A stretch of DNA of 64,000 bases, taken from the NCBI RefSeq assembly GCF_013459645.1, contig NZ_CP054861.1, positions 2,282,001-2,346,000 on the forward strand, given 5' to 3'. Position numbers and translations under genes: made by a program. Below the pieces are notes generated by a model. It saw only the letters and a list, made by a program, of their open reading frames with translations. It did no database searches and was not told the DNA's origin. Below are positions 9,382-17,569 of this stretch, one piece after another (positions within the stretch are counted from its first letter, which is position 1; each line of letters starts with the position of its first letter). Source of the DNA: Martelella sp. NC20 (GTDB lineage: Bacteria > Pseudomonadota > Alphaproteobacteria > Rhizobiales > Rhizobiaceae).

Positions 9382-9680
9382 TGATCACGATCACGGCGAT
9401 TATCCGGGTGAAAAGCGATGCTTTAGCGACAATGCGTGATGCCTTGCTCGTCGTGGCAGACCATGTCCGCGACAATGAACCGGAGACGGTCGGTTTCTTC
9501 GTGTCGCAGAGCATGGAGGACCCATCTGTGTTCACCACCTATGAGCGCTTTGCGAACAAGGCGGCGATGGATCGACACAATGGTTGTGATGTCGTCGCAG
9601 ACTTTTTCGCGGTTGCCGAGCCGATCCTTGACGGTCCTGTCACACTGATCACGGCCGATGAAGTTGCCTTCAAAGCCTGA
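9381..9680 (+). CDS. ABM-domain putative quinol monooxygenase-like protein
   Basis: A 99-residue protein of the antibiotic-biosynthesis-monooxygenase fold (dimeric alpha-beta barrel). It starts [21 protein letters not shown] and has the usual FFVSQSMEDPSVFTTYERFANKAAMDRHN, quoted here as FFVSQSMEDPSVF then TYERF and DRHN. It overlaps the amidase stop by one base. Such proteins often accompany catabolic enzymes; its role in amide use is unclear. Confidence 0.8.
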   Translation: MITITAIIRVKSDALATMRDALLVVADHVRDNEPETVGFFVSQSMEDPSVFTTYERFANKAAMDRHNGCDVVADFFAVAEPILDGPVTLITADEVAFKA

Positions 9681-9714
9681 AATTGGCCGCTGGCGGTTTC
9701 CGTCAGCGGCAATT
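9681..9714 (+). terminator. Stem-loop after the amide operon
   Basis: AATTGGCCGCTG and CAGCGGCAATT pair with one bulge around a GCGGTTTCCGT loop directly after the operon's last stop. There is no strong U-tract, so this is a weak terminator or mRNA-stabilising stem. Confidence 0.5.
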
Positions 9715-9766
9715 GATTGCCACCATGCCGAAGGATGGAAAATGCACCAGAGAGAGAAATCCGATC

Positions 9767-9818
9767 ATGACTAAACCGGTTACGCTCAACCGGCTCGGGG
9801 AAGCCGCGGCGCGTTTCG
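9767..9818 (+). pseudogene. Possible 5' stub of an unknown gene (MTKPVTLNRLG...)
   Basis: An ATG at 9767, preceded by a purine-rich AGAGAGAAA, opens a frame reading MTKPVTLNRLGEAAARF. This looks like a genuine N-terminus but dissolves into non-coding sequence where the kinase fragment begins in another frame. It is read as the left side of a recombination junction. The parent gene is not recognised. Confidence 0.3.
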
Positions 9819-10280
9819 TTGCCGCTGGAGCGGCAAACCATCGATGTCATCGATCTGGTCGCCGACATCATCGATGACTGCCGGTTCGAGAGCCTCGCGA
9901 AGACTGTGTCGATCAGCTATGAGGGGCCGTCCTCCGTCATCGCCACCGTCAACGGAGAGCTGATCTACAGGGCGATCGAGAATGTCATCCGCAACGCGGT
10001 CAAATATTCCCCGCCGGGTACCCGGGTCATGGTCGCCGCGACCTGTCGTTCCGATGCTCTGGAGATCAGGGTTCATGATTGCGGACCGGGCTTACCGCGC
10101 GAGCACCTGAAGAGCATTTTCCGTCCCTTCGAACGTGTCGACACAGGAGGCGAAGGCCAGCTCGGCTTCGGCCTCGGCCTGTCCATCGCCCAACGCGCGC
10201 TTCACGTCCACGGCGGCGACATCCGCGCCGACCGCAACGCCGATGGCGGCCTTTCCGTCGCCCTTTTTCTTCCTCTCTAG
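9819..10280 (+). pseudogene. C-terminal fragment of a sensor histidine kinase (HATPase domain only)
   Basis: The 153-codon frame carries a complete kinase ATP-binding domain: N-box IENVIRNAVKYSPPG, G1 VHDCGPGLP, F-box IFRPFERVD, G2 GFGLGLSIAQ, ending in LSVALFLPL. Sensor, membrane and HisKA (phosphoryl-accepting) regions are absent. The frame begins at a TTG just after a stop at 9768-9770, with no response regulator nearby. Most likely a remnant left by rearrangement, next to an IS110-type fragment. Confidence 0.8.
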
Positions 10281-10288
10281 ATACCGTA

Positions 10289-10420
10289 ATGGGCCGCGGC
10301 GCTCCTCTGGTCGCCCTGAAGGAAGAAGTCTGTCGGCGGCTGATGAGCGCGTCCGGCGTCGGGCCGATCACGGCGCTCACCTTTCGCGCCACGGTCAACC
10401 GACCGGAATCTGCCCAAGGT
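10289..10420 (+). mobile_element. IS110-family transposase C-terminal fragment
   Basis: The frame reads LKEEVCRRLMSASGVGPITA then LTFRATVNRP. This is the conserved helix-hairpin-helix (Transposase_20) segment of IS110-type transposases, usually (M/L)MTxPGVGPITALxFxATVD. The N-terminal DEDD catalytic domain and the C-terminal end are missing, so the element is dead. It lies 8 bases after the kinase fragment. Confidence 0.75.
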
Positions 10421-10559
10421 TCGCAAGGTCGTGAAGCAGATTTTCTCTGTGCGAGAAAGTTCCGGATGACAGCCTTCCTTGCGGAAGGTCGACCCCTCGG
10501 ATGCGGGACCGAGCCGGAACTTTTCGCAGTCAGACCGCATCATCTGAAGCCCGCGCGTT

Positions 10560-11690
10560 CTACTCCGCCGAAACCTTTTTCGAAATCCAGGTGGCGAACT
10601 CAAAGTTGGGTCGTTCGAGGTGAGACAGGGGACCCGGTTCGGCGAATTTGCTCTGGAGGCCTTTCCAGACGCGTTCGGTGCAGCCGCGGTCTTCGTCATT
10701 GACGTGATCGAGCAGGACCTTCAGCGCCGCGAAATGCTCCTCCGCATTCGGGTCGTTCATGAATTCGGGCGACAGGCCTCCGCCATAGAGGATCTTCACG
10801 CCGCCCGGGCCATCGGGCAGCAATGACAGATACCAGAAGTAACCGGGCGTAAGGGTTATCATCAAGGTGGGGTAGATCGCCAGCAGCCAGGTGCGGCGGC
10901 GCTGATCGCCCTCAAGCTCAGTATTTGAAGAATGCGCCAGCGCAAGCGGTACGGAATCATCTTTCAGGATATGATGGTAGTTGAAGGCTGGAAAACCTTC
11001 CGGGCAGACCATGTCTTCCAGTTTCGATGCGCCGCCGATCGTGCCGGCGTGACACATGGGCAGGTGATAGCTCTCCATGAAATTCTCGGCGAGGATTTTC
11101 CAGTTGGTGTTCCAGCGGTGTTCCTCACGGAATGTCTCGACATAATTGTCCATCTTCAGATAACCGACCAGATCGTCGACGTCGGAAAGGCTTTCGGCGA
11201 CGGAAGACAGATCCGGATCGAGCGTGACCATGATCCAGCCCTGCCATTCCTCGCAGCGAATTGCGGGCAGTTTGGTATCCGCTTTGCAAAAGCTGCCGTT
11301 TTTCTCCATCGCCGGCGCGCCGCGCAGGCTGCCGTCGAGCGAATATGTCCAGGCGTGGTAGGGACAGGTGATGACGCGAACATTGCCGCGGCCTTCCAGA
11401 AGCACCGACATGCGGTGGCGACAGACATTCGACATGGCACGCAAAACGCCGTTTCTGTCGCGCAGAATGACAATGGGCTCGTCAACGATCTCCATCGTCA
11501 TGTAGTCGCCGGGATTTTTCAATGCATCCGCCCGTCCGGCGCAAAGCCAGCTCCTGGCAAAGATCCGGGACTGTTCGAGCGCGAGAAAGTCCTCATTGGT
11601 ATAGGCCGAGACCGGCATCGCGCGTGCGTGGTCGAAGGCCGCCGCAACATTTTCGGCAAGCGCCCGTGCGGCGTCTACATGGGTCATCAT
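10560..11690 (-). CDS. Rieske non-heme iron oxygenase, alpha subunit
   Basis: A 376-residue ring-hydroxylating/demethylating oxygenase alpha subunit. The Rieske [2Fe-2S] ligands are in NVCRHRMSVLLEGRG (CxH) and ITCPYHAWTYSLDG (CxxH). The mononuclear iron site is in the segment NFMESYHLPMCH. Two adjacent ATG codons (11688-11690 and 11685-11687) follow a strong AGGAGAGAGGA site; the first is used. The longer frame to 11819 lacks a start signal. No reductase or ferredoxin gene is nearby, and it is bounded by IS fragments on both sides, so it may be a passenger of rearrangement. Substrate unknown. Confidence 0.88.
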   Translation of the reverse strand: MMTHVDAARALAENVAAAFDHARAMPVSAYTNEDFLALEQSRIFARSWLCAGRADALKNPGDYMTMEIVDEPIVILRDRNGVLRAMSNVCRHRMSVLLEGRGNVRVITCPYHAWTYSLDGSLRGAPAMEKNGSFCKADTKLPAIRCEEWQGWIMVTLDPDLSSVAESLSDVDDLVGYLKMDNYVETFREEHRWNTNWKILAENFMESYHLPMCHAGTIGGASKLEDMVCPEGFPAFNYHHILKDDSVPLALAHSSNTELEGDQRRRTWLLAIYPTLMITLTPGYFWYLSLLPDGPGGVKILYGGGLSPEFMNDPNAEEHFAALKVLLDHVNDEDRGCTERVWKGLQSKFAEPGPLSHLERPNFEFATWISKKVSAE

Positions 11691-12389
11691 TCCTCTCTCC
11701 TCTTCGCCGCGGCTGAATCCATGACCCCGGCGGTTCCTGGCGTGATTTTGTCTAAAGCCGCTGAATGCAAGATGGCGCGGGAACCGAAACAGAGAAAGTA
11801 AGAAATCTCTTAGCACCAATTAAGGAAAGGCGAAGCCGTCAAAGGGTGACCAAGCCGCGGACCAGGACGTAAAGACGATCGGCTCGCCTGGTTTGTGGCC
11901 CTCTTTCATTGTGCCCGGGCCCGTATATGGCAGTCGGCATGTCAGTTTCGGCAGAGTGTCCGGCCGACGGCGTTTCGGTCGTCCAGTGGCAGATCCCAAG
12001 CGTAACTCCGGCATGATCCCGCGATATTCGGCGTAACGCCGTGTCACGCGACACCGGCTTGGACGGCGGAACAGAGCGGATCTGCGAGAGCGAGCGCCCC
12101 TGCCCAGTAACGCCAGCTTGTGGGGTACGAAAGGAATGTTCGAAAAACCGGAATCAGGGCGGTGGCAATGCTGCATGCCACGACTGGCATTGGCCAGCCT
12201 GTCTGGTTGATCCATGGTGCAAGACACTCAGCCACGCGCTTTGATCGTGTCCGGGCGTTTTCTATTGGCGGTTTCCAAGCTGGGTAGTTGAACATCGCAG
12301 GTCAGGCTCATGGTTCTTTTCGAGGTCGACCGTTGGGCCGCCGCCTCATGGCGTTGGATAGGCTCAGTCGGCCAATGTGGTGTTCGCGG
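11691..12389. other. Gene-poor stretch
   Basis: About 700 bases upstream of the Rieske gene. Frames here (for example a 135-codon minus-strand frame at 11820-12227) show no family resemblance, no ribosome-binding site and low-complexity arginine-rich translations. Probably decayed sequence between IS remnants. Confidence 0.4.
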
Positions 12390-12725
12390 TTACCTGCATG
12401 AGCCGGCGTTCGCATTCCCGGGATCGGTCTTGACCGCGCTCTCGTCCTGACCGGACGATCTCGCTGATCTCAGATCAGAGTCCGGCTCGAAACTCACGTT
12501 GACCGCGCCAAGCGCCTTGTGAGCATCACGACGATTGGCGATCTTCCTGACCACCTCGATAGCGATGCAGGTTGCATCCTTAACCATTTGGGCGCCATAG
12601 GCGCTGTCGGCGAAGGCGATTTCGACGAAAGGGAAGGGCTTGCGCGACGCCTTGAGCAGCGGGACGGCGCCATCGCGGTCCAAGTGCTCATGTCGTTGAC
12701 GATGGCTGGTCGTTGACAGAAGCAA
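12390..12725 (-). mobile_element. IS5-family transposase fragment
   Basis: Minus-strand frame reading LDRDGAVPLLKASRKPFPFV, then FADSAYGAQMVKDAT and IAIEVVRKI. This is the characteristic region of IS5/IS1031-type transposases (DRDGAxPLLxxxxxxFPFIxxxFADSAY), including the DSAY catalytic Asp. The N-terminus and the usual C-terminal WVVERxFAW segment are missing, so the element is inactive. Confidence 0.75.
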
Positions 12726-12727
12726 AA

Positions 12728-12738
12728 TTGTAATACAA
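12728..12738. promoter_or_regulatory. Candidate GntR/FCD operator upstream of the THI5-type ABC genes
   Basis: TTGTAATACAA fits the common FCD-type GntR pattern TNGTNNNACNA exactly and lies about 170 bases before the first permease. With its preceding A it shares 10 of 11 bases with ATTGTAAGACA in the AAMS hydrolase/GntR promoter (29022-29032), hinting at common control. Inference from two short matches only. Confidence 0.3.
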
Positions 12739-12907
12739 GTTTATAATATGAATATCTTATGATTTTCGGAAAGCCTTCCGCAACAATCAAGAGTCGCGAA
12801 CACGGCGACCCCTTCGCGCGCATCATCAATGGTCGAAGTCTGAAGGAGTTTTGTTTTGATCCAGGCCGCTTTTAAAACGTCTCCCCCTTGGGACAGGTGG
12901 CGATCCC

Positions 12908-13705
12908 ATGGCTGATGTCGGTGTGTCCGGTTTCCGCCGGGGGTGGCAGATCGGGAAAGCGGGCAAGGGGCTGACCGGCGCGCTTGTCCTGGTGGCTTTC
13001 TGGGAAATGCTCAGGCTGAGCGGAATGGTCGATCCGCGCGATCTGCCGTCGGTCTTTGCCATTCTCCGGTCTTTTACCCTGCAACTCGCCAACGGTAATC
13101 TTGTTCTCGCGGCGCTTCAGACCCTGTTGTCCTGGGTTATGGGCATGGCGGTCGCTCTGGTGTTCGGGACCGCGCTCGGCATTCTTCTGGCGCTGGTTCC
13201 CTGGCTGGAACGGACCAGCCGGCCGACACTGGAGTTCCTGCGTCCGATCCCTTCGGTCGCGCTCATCCCGGTTGCCCTGATGGCACTGGGGATCGGCGTC
13301 ACGATGCAGGTCTCGCTGATCACCTTTGCCAGCATCTGGCCGATCCTGTTTGCCGCGCGCCAGGGCGTGGAGGCAATCGATCCGCGCTATTTCGACGTCG
13401 GCCGGGTCTGGGGCCTCGGGCAGGCGGGGCGGATCCTGCGCATCGTGCTTCCCGCCGCATTGCCGTCGATTGCGACCGGCACCCGGATTGCCGCATCCGT
13501 GGCGCTGGCGCTGTCGATCACGGTGGAGATGCTGACCGGGCGTCCGGGGTTGGGCGCGGTGCTGCAGGCGGCCCGACTGTCGGGGCAGACCGCTGAAATG
13601 TGGGCGGTGGTGTTTTGCGCGGGGCTGATGGGGCAGGGGATCAACATGGTCTTCCTGCGCATCGAACGGGCCCTGTTCCCGTGGAGTGGAGAGCACCTTG
13701 TTTGA
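12908..13705 (+). CDS. ABC transporter permease, NitT/TauT (SsuC-like) type
   Basis: A 265-residue permease with about six hydrophobic segments. The BPD-type cytoplasmic EAA loop is visible as DVGRVWGLGQAGRILRIVLP followed by AALPSIATGTRIAASVALAL. It overlaps the next permease by about 20 bases. Having two different permeases with one ATPase and an NMT1/THI5-like binding protein recalls importers for small heterocycles such as thiamine precursor or riboflavin; substrate unproven. Confidence 0.85.
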   Translation: MADVGVSGFRRGWQIGKAGKGLTGALVLVAFWEMLRLSGMVDPRDLPSVFAILRSFTLQLANGNLVLAALQTLLSWVMGMAVALVFGTALGILLALVPWLERTSRPTLEFLRPIPSVALIPVALMALGIGVTMQVSLITFASIWPILFAARQGVEAIDPRYFDVGRVWGLGQAGRILRIVLPAALPSIATGTRIAASVALALSITVEMLTGRPGLGAVLQAARLSGQTAEMWAVVFCAGLMGQGINMVFLRIERALFPWSGEHLV

Positions 13706-14474
13706 TCGTGAAAAGCTGACGATCCTGTTCCTTCAGGGGCTGTTCATTGCGCTCCTCGTTGCCGTGTGGCAGTGGGCAGCGATTGCGCATCCGGCGCCCT
13801 ATCTGCCGCGTATCGGTCCGATCATTGAAGCATGGCTTTCCTATTTCCAGGCGCCGCTTCTGCGTCAGGCGACCTGGCCCAGTCTTTACCGGCTGCTTGC
13901 CGGCTTCGGGATCGGCGCGGGGCTTGGCGTGGTGTTCGGGCTGGCGCTGGGGCAGGCGCGCGGCCTCATCGACTGGACGCGGCCGACGCTTGAATTCCTG
14001 CGCTTCATTCCCGCGGTCGCGATTCTTCCGGGCGCGCTTGTGATACTCGGGCCAACCGACGGCATGCGGATTTTCATCATCGCCTTCGGGTCTTTCTTTC
14101 CCGTCCTGCTCGCCACGCTCGATGGCACAAGGCGGATCGAGCCCCTTCTGCTCGATGTGGCGAAGGTTGAGGGGCTGAAACCGGTGATGGTTTCGTGCCG
14201 CGTGATCCTGCCCGCGACCTTGCCGGCGATCTTCGCGGGCCTGCGCATCGCGCTCGGCATGGCGCTGATCATGATGATCATTTCCGAGCTTATGGCCGCA
14301 ACCAACGGGATCGGGGTGGCGATGCTCCGGGCGCAACGCCTGTTCCAGAGCGCGAAAGTCTACGGCGGCGTTCTGGCTATCGGCACGATCAGCATTGTTC
14401 TCACATTGGCGCTTCTCGCCGTGGAGCGCCGGGTGCTGGGCTGGCACATCGGATGGAGAGAGGGCGCGAAATGA
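13686..14474 (+). CDS. ABC transporter permease, NitT/TauT type, second subunit
   Basis: A 262-residue membrane protein homologous to the preceding one (EAA loop DVAKVEGLKPVMVSCRVILP, then ATLPAIFAGLRIALG). The GTG at 13686 lies inside the previous gene; a TTG at 13698 is an alternative. Its stop overlaps the ATPase start (ATGA). The pair presumably forms a heterodimeric channel. Confidence 0.82.
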   Translation: MESTLFDREKLTILFLQGLFIALLVAVWQWAAIAHPAPYLPRIGPIIEAWLSYFQAPLLRQATWPSLYRLLAGFGIGAGLGVVFGLALGQARGLIDWTRPTLEFLRFIPAVAILPGALVILGPTDGMRIFIIAFGSFFPVLLATLDGTRRIEPLLLDVAKVEGLKPVMVSCRVILPATLPAIFAGLRIALGMALIMMIISELMAATNGIGVAMLRAQRLFQSAKVYGGVLAIGTISIVLTLALLAVERRVLGWHIGWREGAK

Positions 14475-15280
14475 CATCTGTGACACGGATTGAGGCGGAA
14501 ACGACGATGGGCACTGAACTTTTGAAGGTCGATAACCTGACCAAGGCTTATGCCGGCAGCCCGACCCCGGTACTGGGCGGTATCGATTTTGCCCAGACCG
14601 AGGGCGAATTCCTTTCGGTGGTCGGGCCCTCCGGCTGCGGAAAGACGACGCTGCTGCGCTGCCTGTCGGGCTTGATGCGGCCGGATGCGGGCGGCGTCTC
14701 GCACCGGGGCGAGAGCTTCACCCGGCCGCCGGAATGGTTGTCGATCGTGTTCCAGGACTATAATCGCAGCCTGTTCCCATGGCTTACCGTGCGCGGAAAT
14801 GTCGGTTTCGGCCTCAGCGAACGCGACCGGGCGAAGAAAGCGGCGATGGTGGACGACGCGATCGATGCGGTGGCCCTTTCCCATGCCGCCGACCTTCACC
14901 CCTGGCAGATTTCGGGCGGGATGCAGCAACGCTGTGCGCTGGCGCGTTCGCTGGTGTCCTCTCCGGGGCTCCTGTTGCTCGACGAGCCCTTTGCATCGGT
15001 GGATGCCCAGACCCGGATCGATCTTCAGGACCTGCTGATGAGGCTGGTGGCCGAGCGCGGCATCTCGGCGCTTCTGGTAACCCATGACATCGACGAAGCC
15101 GTCTTCATGGGCGATCGCGTCGTGGTTCTGTCGACCCGGCCCGCACGGGTGGTGGAAGAGGTGATCGTCGATCTTCCCAAACCGCGCGATCAGCTCGCTA
15201 CCAAGGAAAGCCCCCGTTTCCTCGAACTTCGTCACCATGTCTACACATCGGTGCGTCGGCAAGCCGGGGCGGCTGTCTGA
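14471..15280 (+). CDS. ABC transporter ATPase, NitT/TauT (SsuB-like) type
   Basis: A 269-residue ATPase. Walker A is [13 protein letters not shown]-loop [16 protein letters not shown], signature [15 protein letters not shown], Walker [13 protein letters not shown] and H-loop [12 protein letters not shown], all matching SsuB/TauB-type ATPases. The frame is open 5' to 14195 inside the permease gene; the ATG at 14471 follows GGAGAGAGGGC and overlaps the permease stop. An internal ATG at 14508 is possible. Confidence 0.9.
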   Translation: MTSVTRIEAETTMGTELLKVDNLTKAYAGSPTPVLGGIDFAQTEGEFLSVVGPSGCGKTTLLRCLSGLMRPDAGGVSHRGESFTRPPEWLSIVFQDYNRSLFPWLTVRGNVGFGLSERDRAKKAAMVDDAIDAVALSHAADLHPWQISGGMQQRCALARSLVSSPGLLLLDEPFASVDAQTRIDLQDLLMRLVAERGISALLVTHDIDEAVFMGDRVVVLSTRPARVVEEVIVDLPKPRDQLATKESPRFLELRHHVYTSVRRQAGAAV

Positions 15281-15288
15281 GCCGCCCC
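15266..15288 (+). promoter_or_regulatory. Intercistronic stem-loop between ATPase and binding-protein genes
   Basis: GGGGCGGCT and AGCCGCCCC form a perfect 9-bp stem with a 5-base loop spanning the ATPase stop codon. The downstream run is A-rich, not U-rich, so it is not a plus-strand terminator. Such stems often stabilise transcript ends and allow higher binding-protein expression. Confidence 0.5.
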
Positions 15289-15340
15289 CAAAAACAAAAA
15301 AGAAGATCAGAAAAACCTCACCAACAGAGAGAACATATTG

Positions 15341-16294
15341 ATGTACAAAACCCTGAAAACACTGATCATTTCGGCCGCAATGGCGGTGACGGCGATGTCG
15401 GTCGTGCCGCAGACAGCCGCGGCACAGGACCTGACCAAGATCCGCGTCGGCTATATTCCCGTCGGCGTGTATTCCTATCTCTGGCGTGCCCGCGATGCCG
15501 GCTATTTTGAAGATGCCGGCCTTGAGGTCGAGCTTGTGACCATGGCCGGCGGCGGCGAGATTATTCCCGCGCTTCAATCCGGCAGCCTGCAATTCGGCAT
15601 TTCGGATGCGCTCGGTGTACTCAATGCCCGCAATGCCGGCATCCCGGCGACCTATGTGTCGTTCAACTTTGCGCAGACCGAAGAAAGCCCGGTCCACGCC
15701 GCTCTGACTTTCGATCCCGAGATTACGGGGCCTGCCGATCTTGCGGGCAAGTCGGTGGCGACCAATCTCAGCTTCAACACCGACTGGACCATGATGCGGG
15801 CGTGGATGCGCAATGCGGGCGTCGATCTCGATACCGTTCAGTTCCAGGAAATTCCCTTCCCCGAAATGCTCGCCTCCGCACGATCCGGAGCGGTGACGGT
15901 CGTGGGGGCGGTGGAACCCTTCGTGACGCTTGCCAAGGCCGGTGGCGCCACGGTTCTCGGGCATTTCTTCACCGAGGTGAAATCGCCCGTCGTCCTGTCG
16001 GGCGTGGTCGCGATGATGCCATGGATTGAGGAAAACCAGGATCTGACCGTGGCCTTTGTGGAGGCGATCGACAAGGCGATCACCGATTTCAACGGCGACC
16101 CGCAGATCGCGCGTGATACCATCGACGCCAATACCAAGATCCCGCCGGAGGTCGTGCAGACCATGGAGCTTGGCGTTTGGGATACCGATGTCGACCCGAA
16201 CGAGATGCAGTTCTGGGTCGATGCCGCTTCTGTCGAAGGCATGCTGGGTGCGGAAACGGACCTGGAGGATCTGGTCTGGACGCCCTCCAAGTGA
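15341..16294 (+). CDS. NMT1/THI5-like ABC transporter substrate-binding protein
   Basis: A 317-residue exported protein. The signal peptide runs MYKTLKTLIISAAMAVTAMS to about AAAQD. The mature start IRVGYIPVGVYSYLWRARDAGYF, seen as IRVGYIPVGVYSYLW then ARDAGYF, and LVTMAGGGEIIPALQSGSLQ are typical of NMT1/SsuA-like proteins. A TTG precedes the ATG; the ATG is used. Last gene of the ABC set, followed by a terminator. Related proteins bind nitrate, sulfonates or pyrimidines; adjacency to the B6 locus makes a pyridine ligand conceivable. Confidence 0.85.
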   Translation: MYKTLKTLIISAAMAVTAMSVVPQTAAAQDLTKIRVGYIPVGVYSYLWRARDAGYFEDAGLEVELVTMAGGGEIIPALQSGSLQFGISDALGVLNARNAGIPATYVSFNFAQTEESPVHAALTFDPEITGPADLAGKSVATNLSFNTDWTMMRAWMRNAGVDLDTVQFQEIPFPEMLASARSGAVTVVGAVEPFVTLAKAGGATVLGHFFTEVKSPVVLSGVVAMMPWIEENQDLTVAFVEAIDKAITDFNGDPQIARDTIDANTKIPPEVVQTMELGVWDTDVDPNEMQFWVDAASVEGMLGAETDLEDLVWTPSK

Positions 16295-16365
16295 TCGATG
16301 GATGCTTCCGGGTGGGCGTACCGCCCGGAACATGAAATCTGAAAAGATACAATGGTCTGTGCCGC

Positions 16366-16402
16366 AATGGCCGGGTGGTGAAAACCCCCGGCCATTTTTA
16401 TT
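16366..16402 (+). terminator. Rho-independent terminator of the THI5-type ABC operon
   Basis: AATGGCCGGG (16366-16375) pairs with CCCGGCCATT (16387-16396), followed by TTTTATTT. A strong 10-bp stem plus U-tract. Confidence 0.85.
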
Positions 16403-16480
16403 TGGCGCATCGGCGGCACGTGTTGGGTGGGCAATAGCGAGATTATAGCGGTCGAGGACCCTTGATCGGGCAGACGCGCG

Positions 16481-16516
16481 GCAAAAAGCCCTGAGCACGG
16501 CTTGCGTGCTCAGGGC
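16481..16516 (-). terminator. Rho-independent terminator of the B6 lower-pathway operon
   Basis: On the minus strand GCCCTGAGCACG (complement of 16505-16516) pairs with its inverse (16488-16499), followed by TTTTTGCC. It lies 32 bases beyond the dctP stop and faces the convergent ABC operon's terminator. Confidence 0.85.
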
Positions 16517-16547
16517 GCGGGAACGATCGGTTTATCGAGGCAGACTT

Positions 16548-17555
16548 TTACTCGGCCTTGGACGCCTGAACCAGGTCGAAGAGCCTTTCATATTCGGCCT
16601 TCACTTCCGGCTGGCTTTCCAGCAGCTCGGATGCCAGTTCGGCGAAGCCTTCCTCCATCTGCGCCTGTTCTTCGGCGGGCAACTGCGTGATCACCCCGCC
16701 ATTTTCGGTCCAGGTGGCGTAGGACCGGCCGACGTTCTCGACGCCCCACGGGTAGACCGCTTCTTCGGCTGCGCGGCCGGCCGCGATGATGGCGGCCTTG
16801 GTGTCTTCGCTCTGCATCTGGAACCAGTCCTCGTTCACGACGGTGACCGAGACCACTTCGGCGAAATGCAGGTCGAGGATATATTTGCCGACGTCATAAT
16901 ACTTGAACGCGGTGAGGATCGGCACGCCCACCAGCATGCCGTCGAGGCCGCCGGACTGGAGCTGTGGGATCACTTCGGAAAGGGCCAGCGGCAGGGGTAT
17001 AGCGCCGATCTGTTCCATAGGCTTGATCTGGAGTGGCGAGGCAAAGGTGCGGATCTTGAGGCCCTTGACGTCCTCAAGCGTCTTGGCGTCCTGCATGGTA
17101 AAGAGCACGGTCGGGGAATTGTAGATCGCGCCGATCACGCGCAGACCCTTGTCGAGGAACATGGTTTCGAGATGATCGCGGTATTCCGGGTTGTGAAGCG
17201 CTGCATGCACATCCTCGGGCGAGGTGAAAAGACCCGGAACGTCGAAGGCCTGAAAACGCGGATCGACGTTGGACATGAATGATGTCGGCGTGGTGAAGGC
17301 CTCGATCGTGCCCAGAAGCACGCCTTCGGACATGCGCGGGATCGCGCCGAGTTGGGAGGCCGGATAAATCTCGGTCGTAACGGCGCCGGGCGCGCGCTCG
17401 GCGAGTTCGTCGGCAAAGACCTTGATCCATTCATCCTGCACATCGTTGATGGTCGCGGTCGCGAGCTTCATCGTGCTTTGCGCCTGGGCGGTGAGGAATG
17501 AACTCACCGTAAGAGCGGTGGCGAAGGCCGCGGTCTTGAAAAGGTTGGAGATCAT
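16548..17555 (-). CDS. dctP: TRAP transporter DctP-type solute-binding protein
   Basis: A 335-residue exported receptor. Signal peptide ends near LTAQAQS; mature MKLATATINDVQDEWIKVFA (LATATINDVQDEW) matches DctP proteins. The conserved Arg that salt-bridges a substrate carboxylate lies in GLKIRTFASP. It is the last gene of the 12-gene minus-strand operon, 14 bases after dctM. Because dctQ overlaps the FHMPC dehydrogenase stop, this transporter is expressed with B6 ring-degradation enzymes. A pyridine carboxylate such as 4-pyridoxate is a reasonable but unproven ligand. Confidence 0.88.
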   Translation of the reverse strand: MISNLFKTAAFATALTVSSFLTAQAQSTMKLATATINDVQDEWIKVFADELAERAPGAVTTEIYPASQLGAIPRMSEGVLLGTIEAFTTPTSFMSNVDPRFQAFDVPGLFTSPEDVHAALHNPEYRDHLETMFLDKGLRVIGAIYNSPTVLFTMQDAKTLEDVKGLKIRTFASPLQIKPMEQIGAIPLPLALSEVIPQLQSGGLDGMLVGVPILTAFKYYDVGKYILDLHFAEVVSVTVVNEDWFQMQSEDTKAAIIAAGRAAEEAVYPWGVENVGRSYATWTENGGVITQLPAEEQAQMEEGFAELASELLESQPEVKAEYERLFDLVQASKAE

Positions 17556-17569
17556 CGGAGTGTCCTTTT

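Noticed and set aside
12908..16294. Aliphatic sulfonate (Ssu) or taurine transporter
   Set aside because: No monooxygenase (SsuD/TauD) gene accompanies it, and two different permeases are present, so the family name alone is not used as a substrate call.
14360..16498. 712-codon open frame on the minus strand
   Set aside because: Antisense to the ATPase and THI5-type receptor genes, which have complete motifs; the translation is His/Arg/Gly-rich noise of high-GC DNA.
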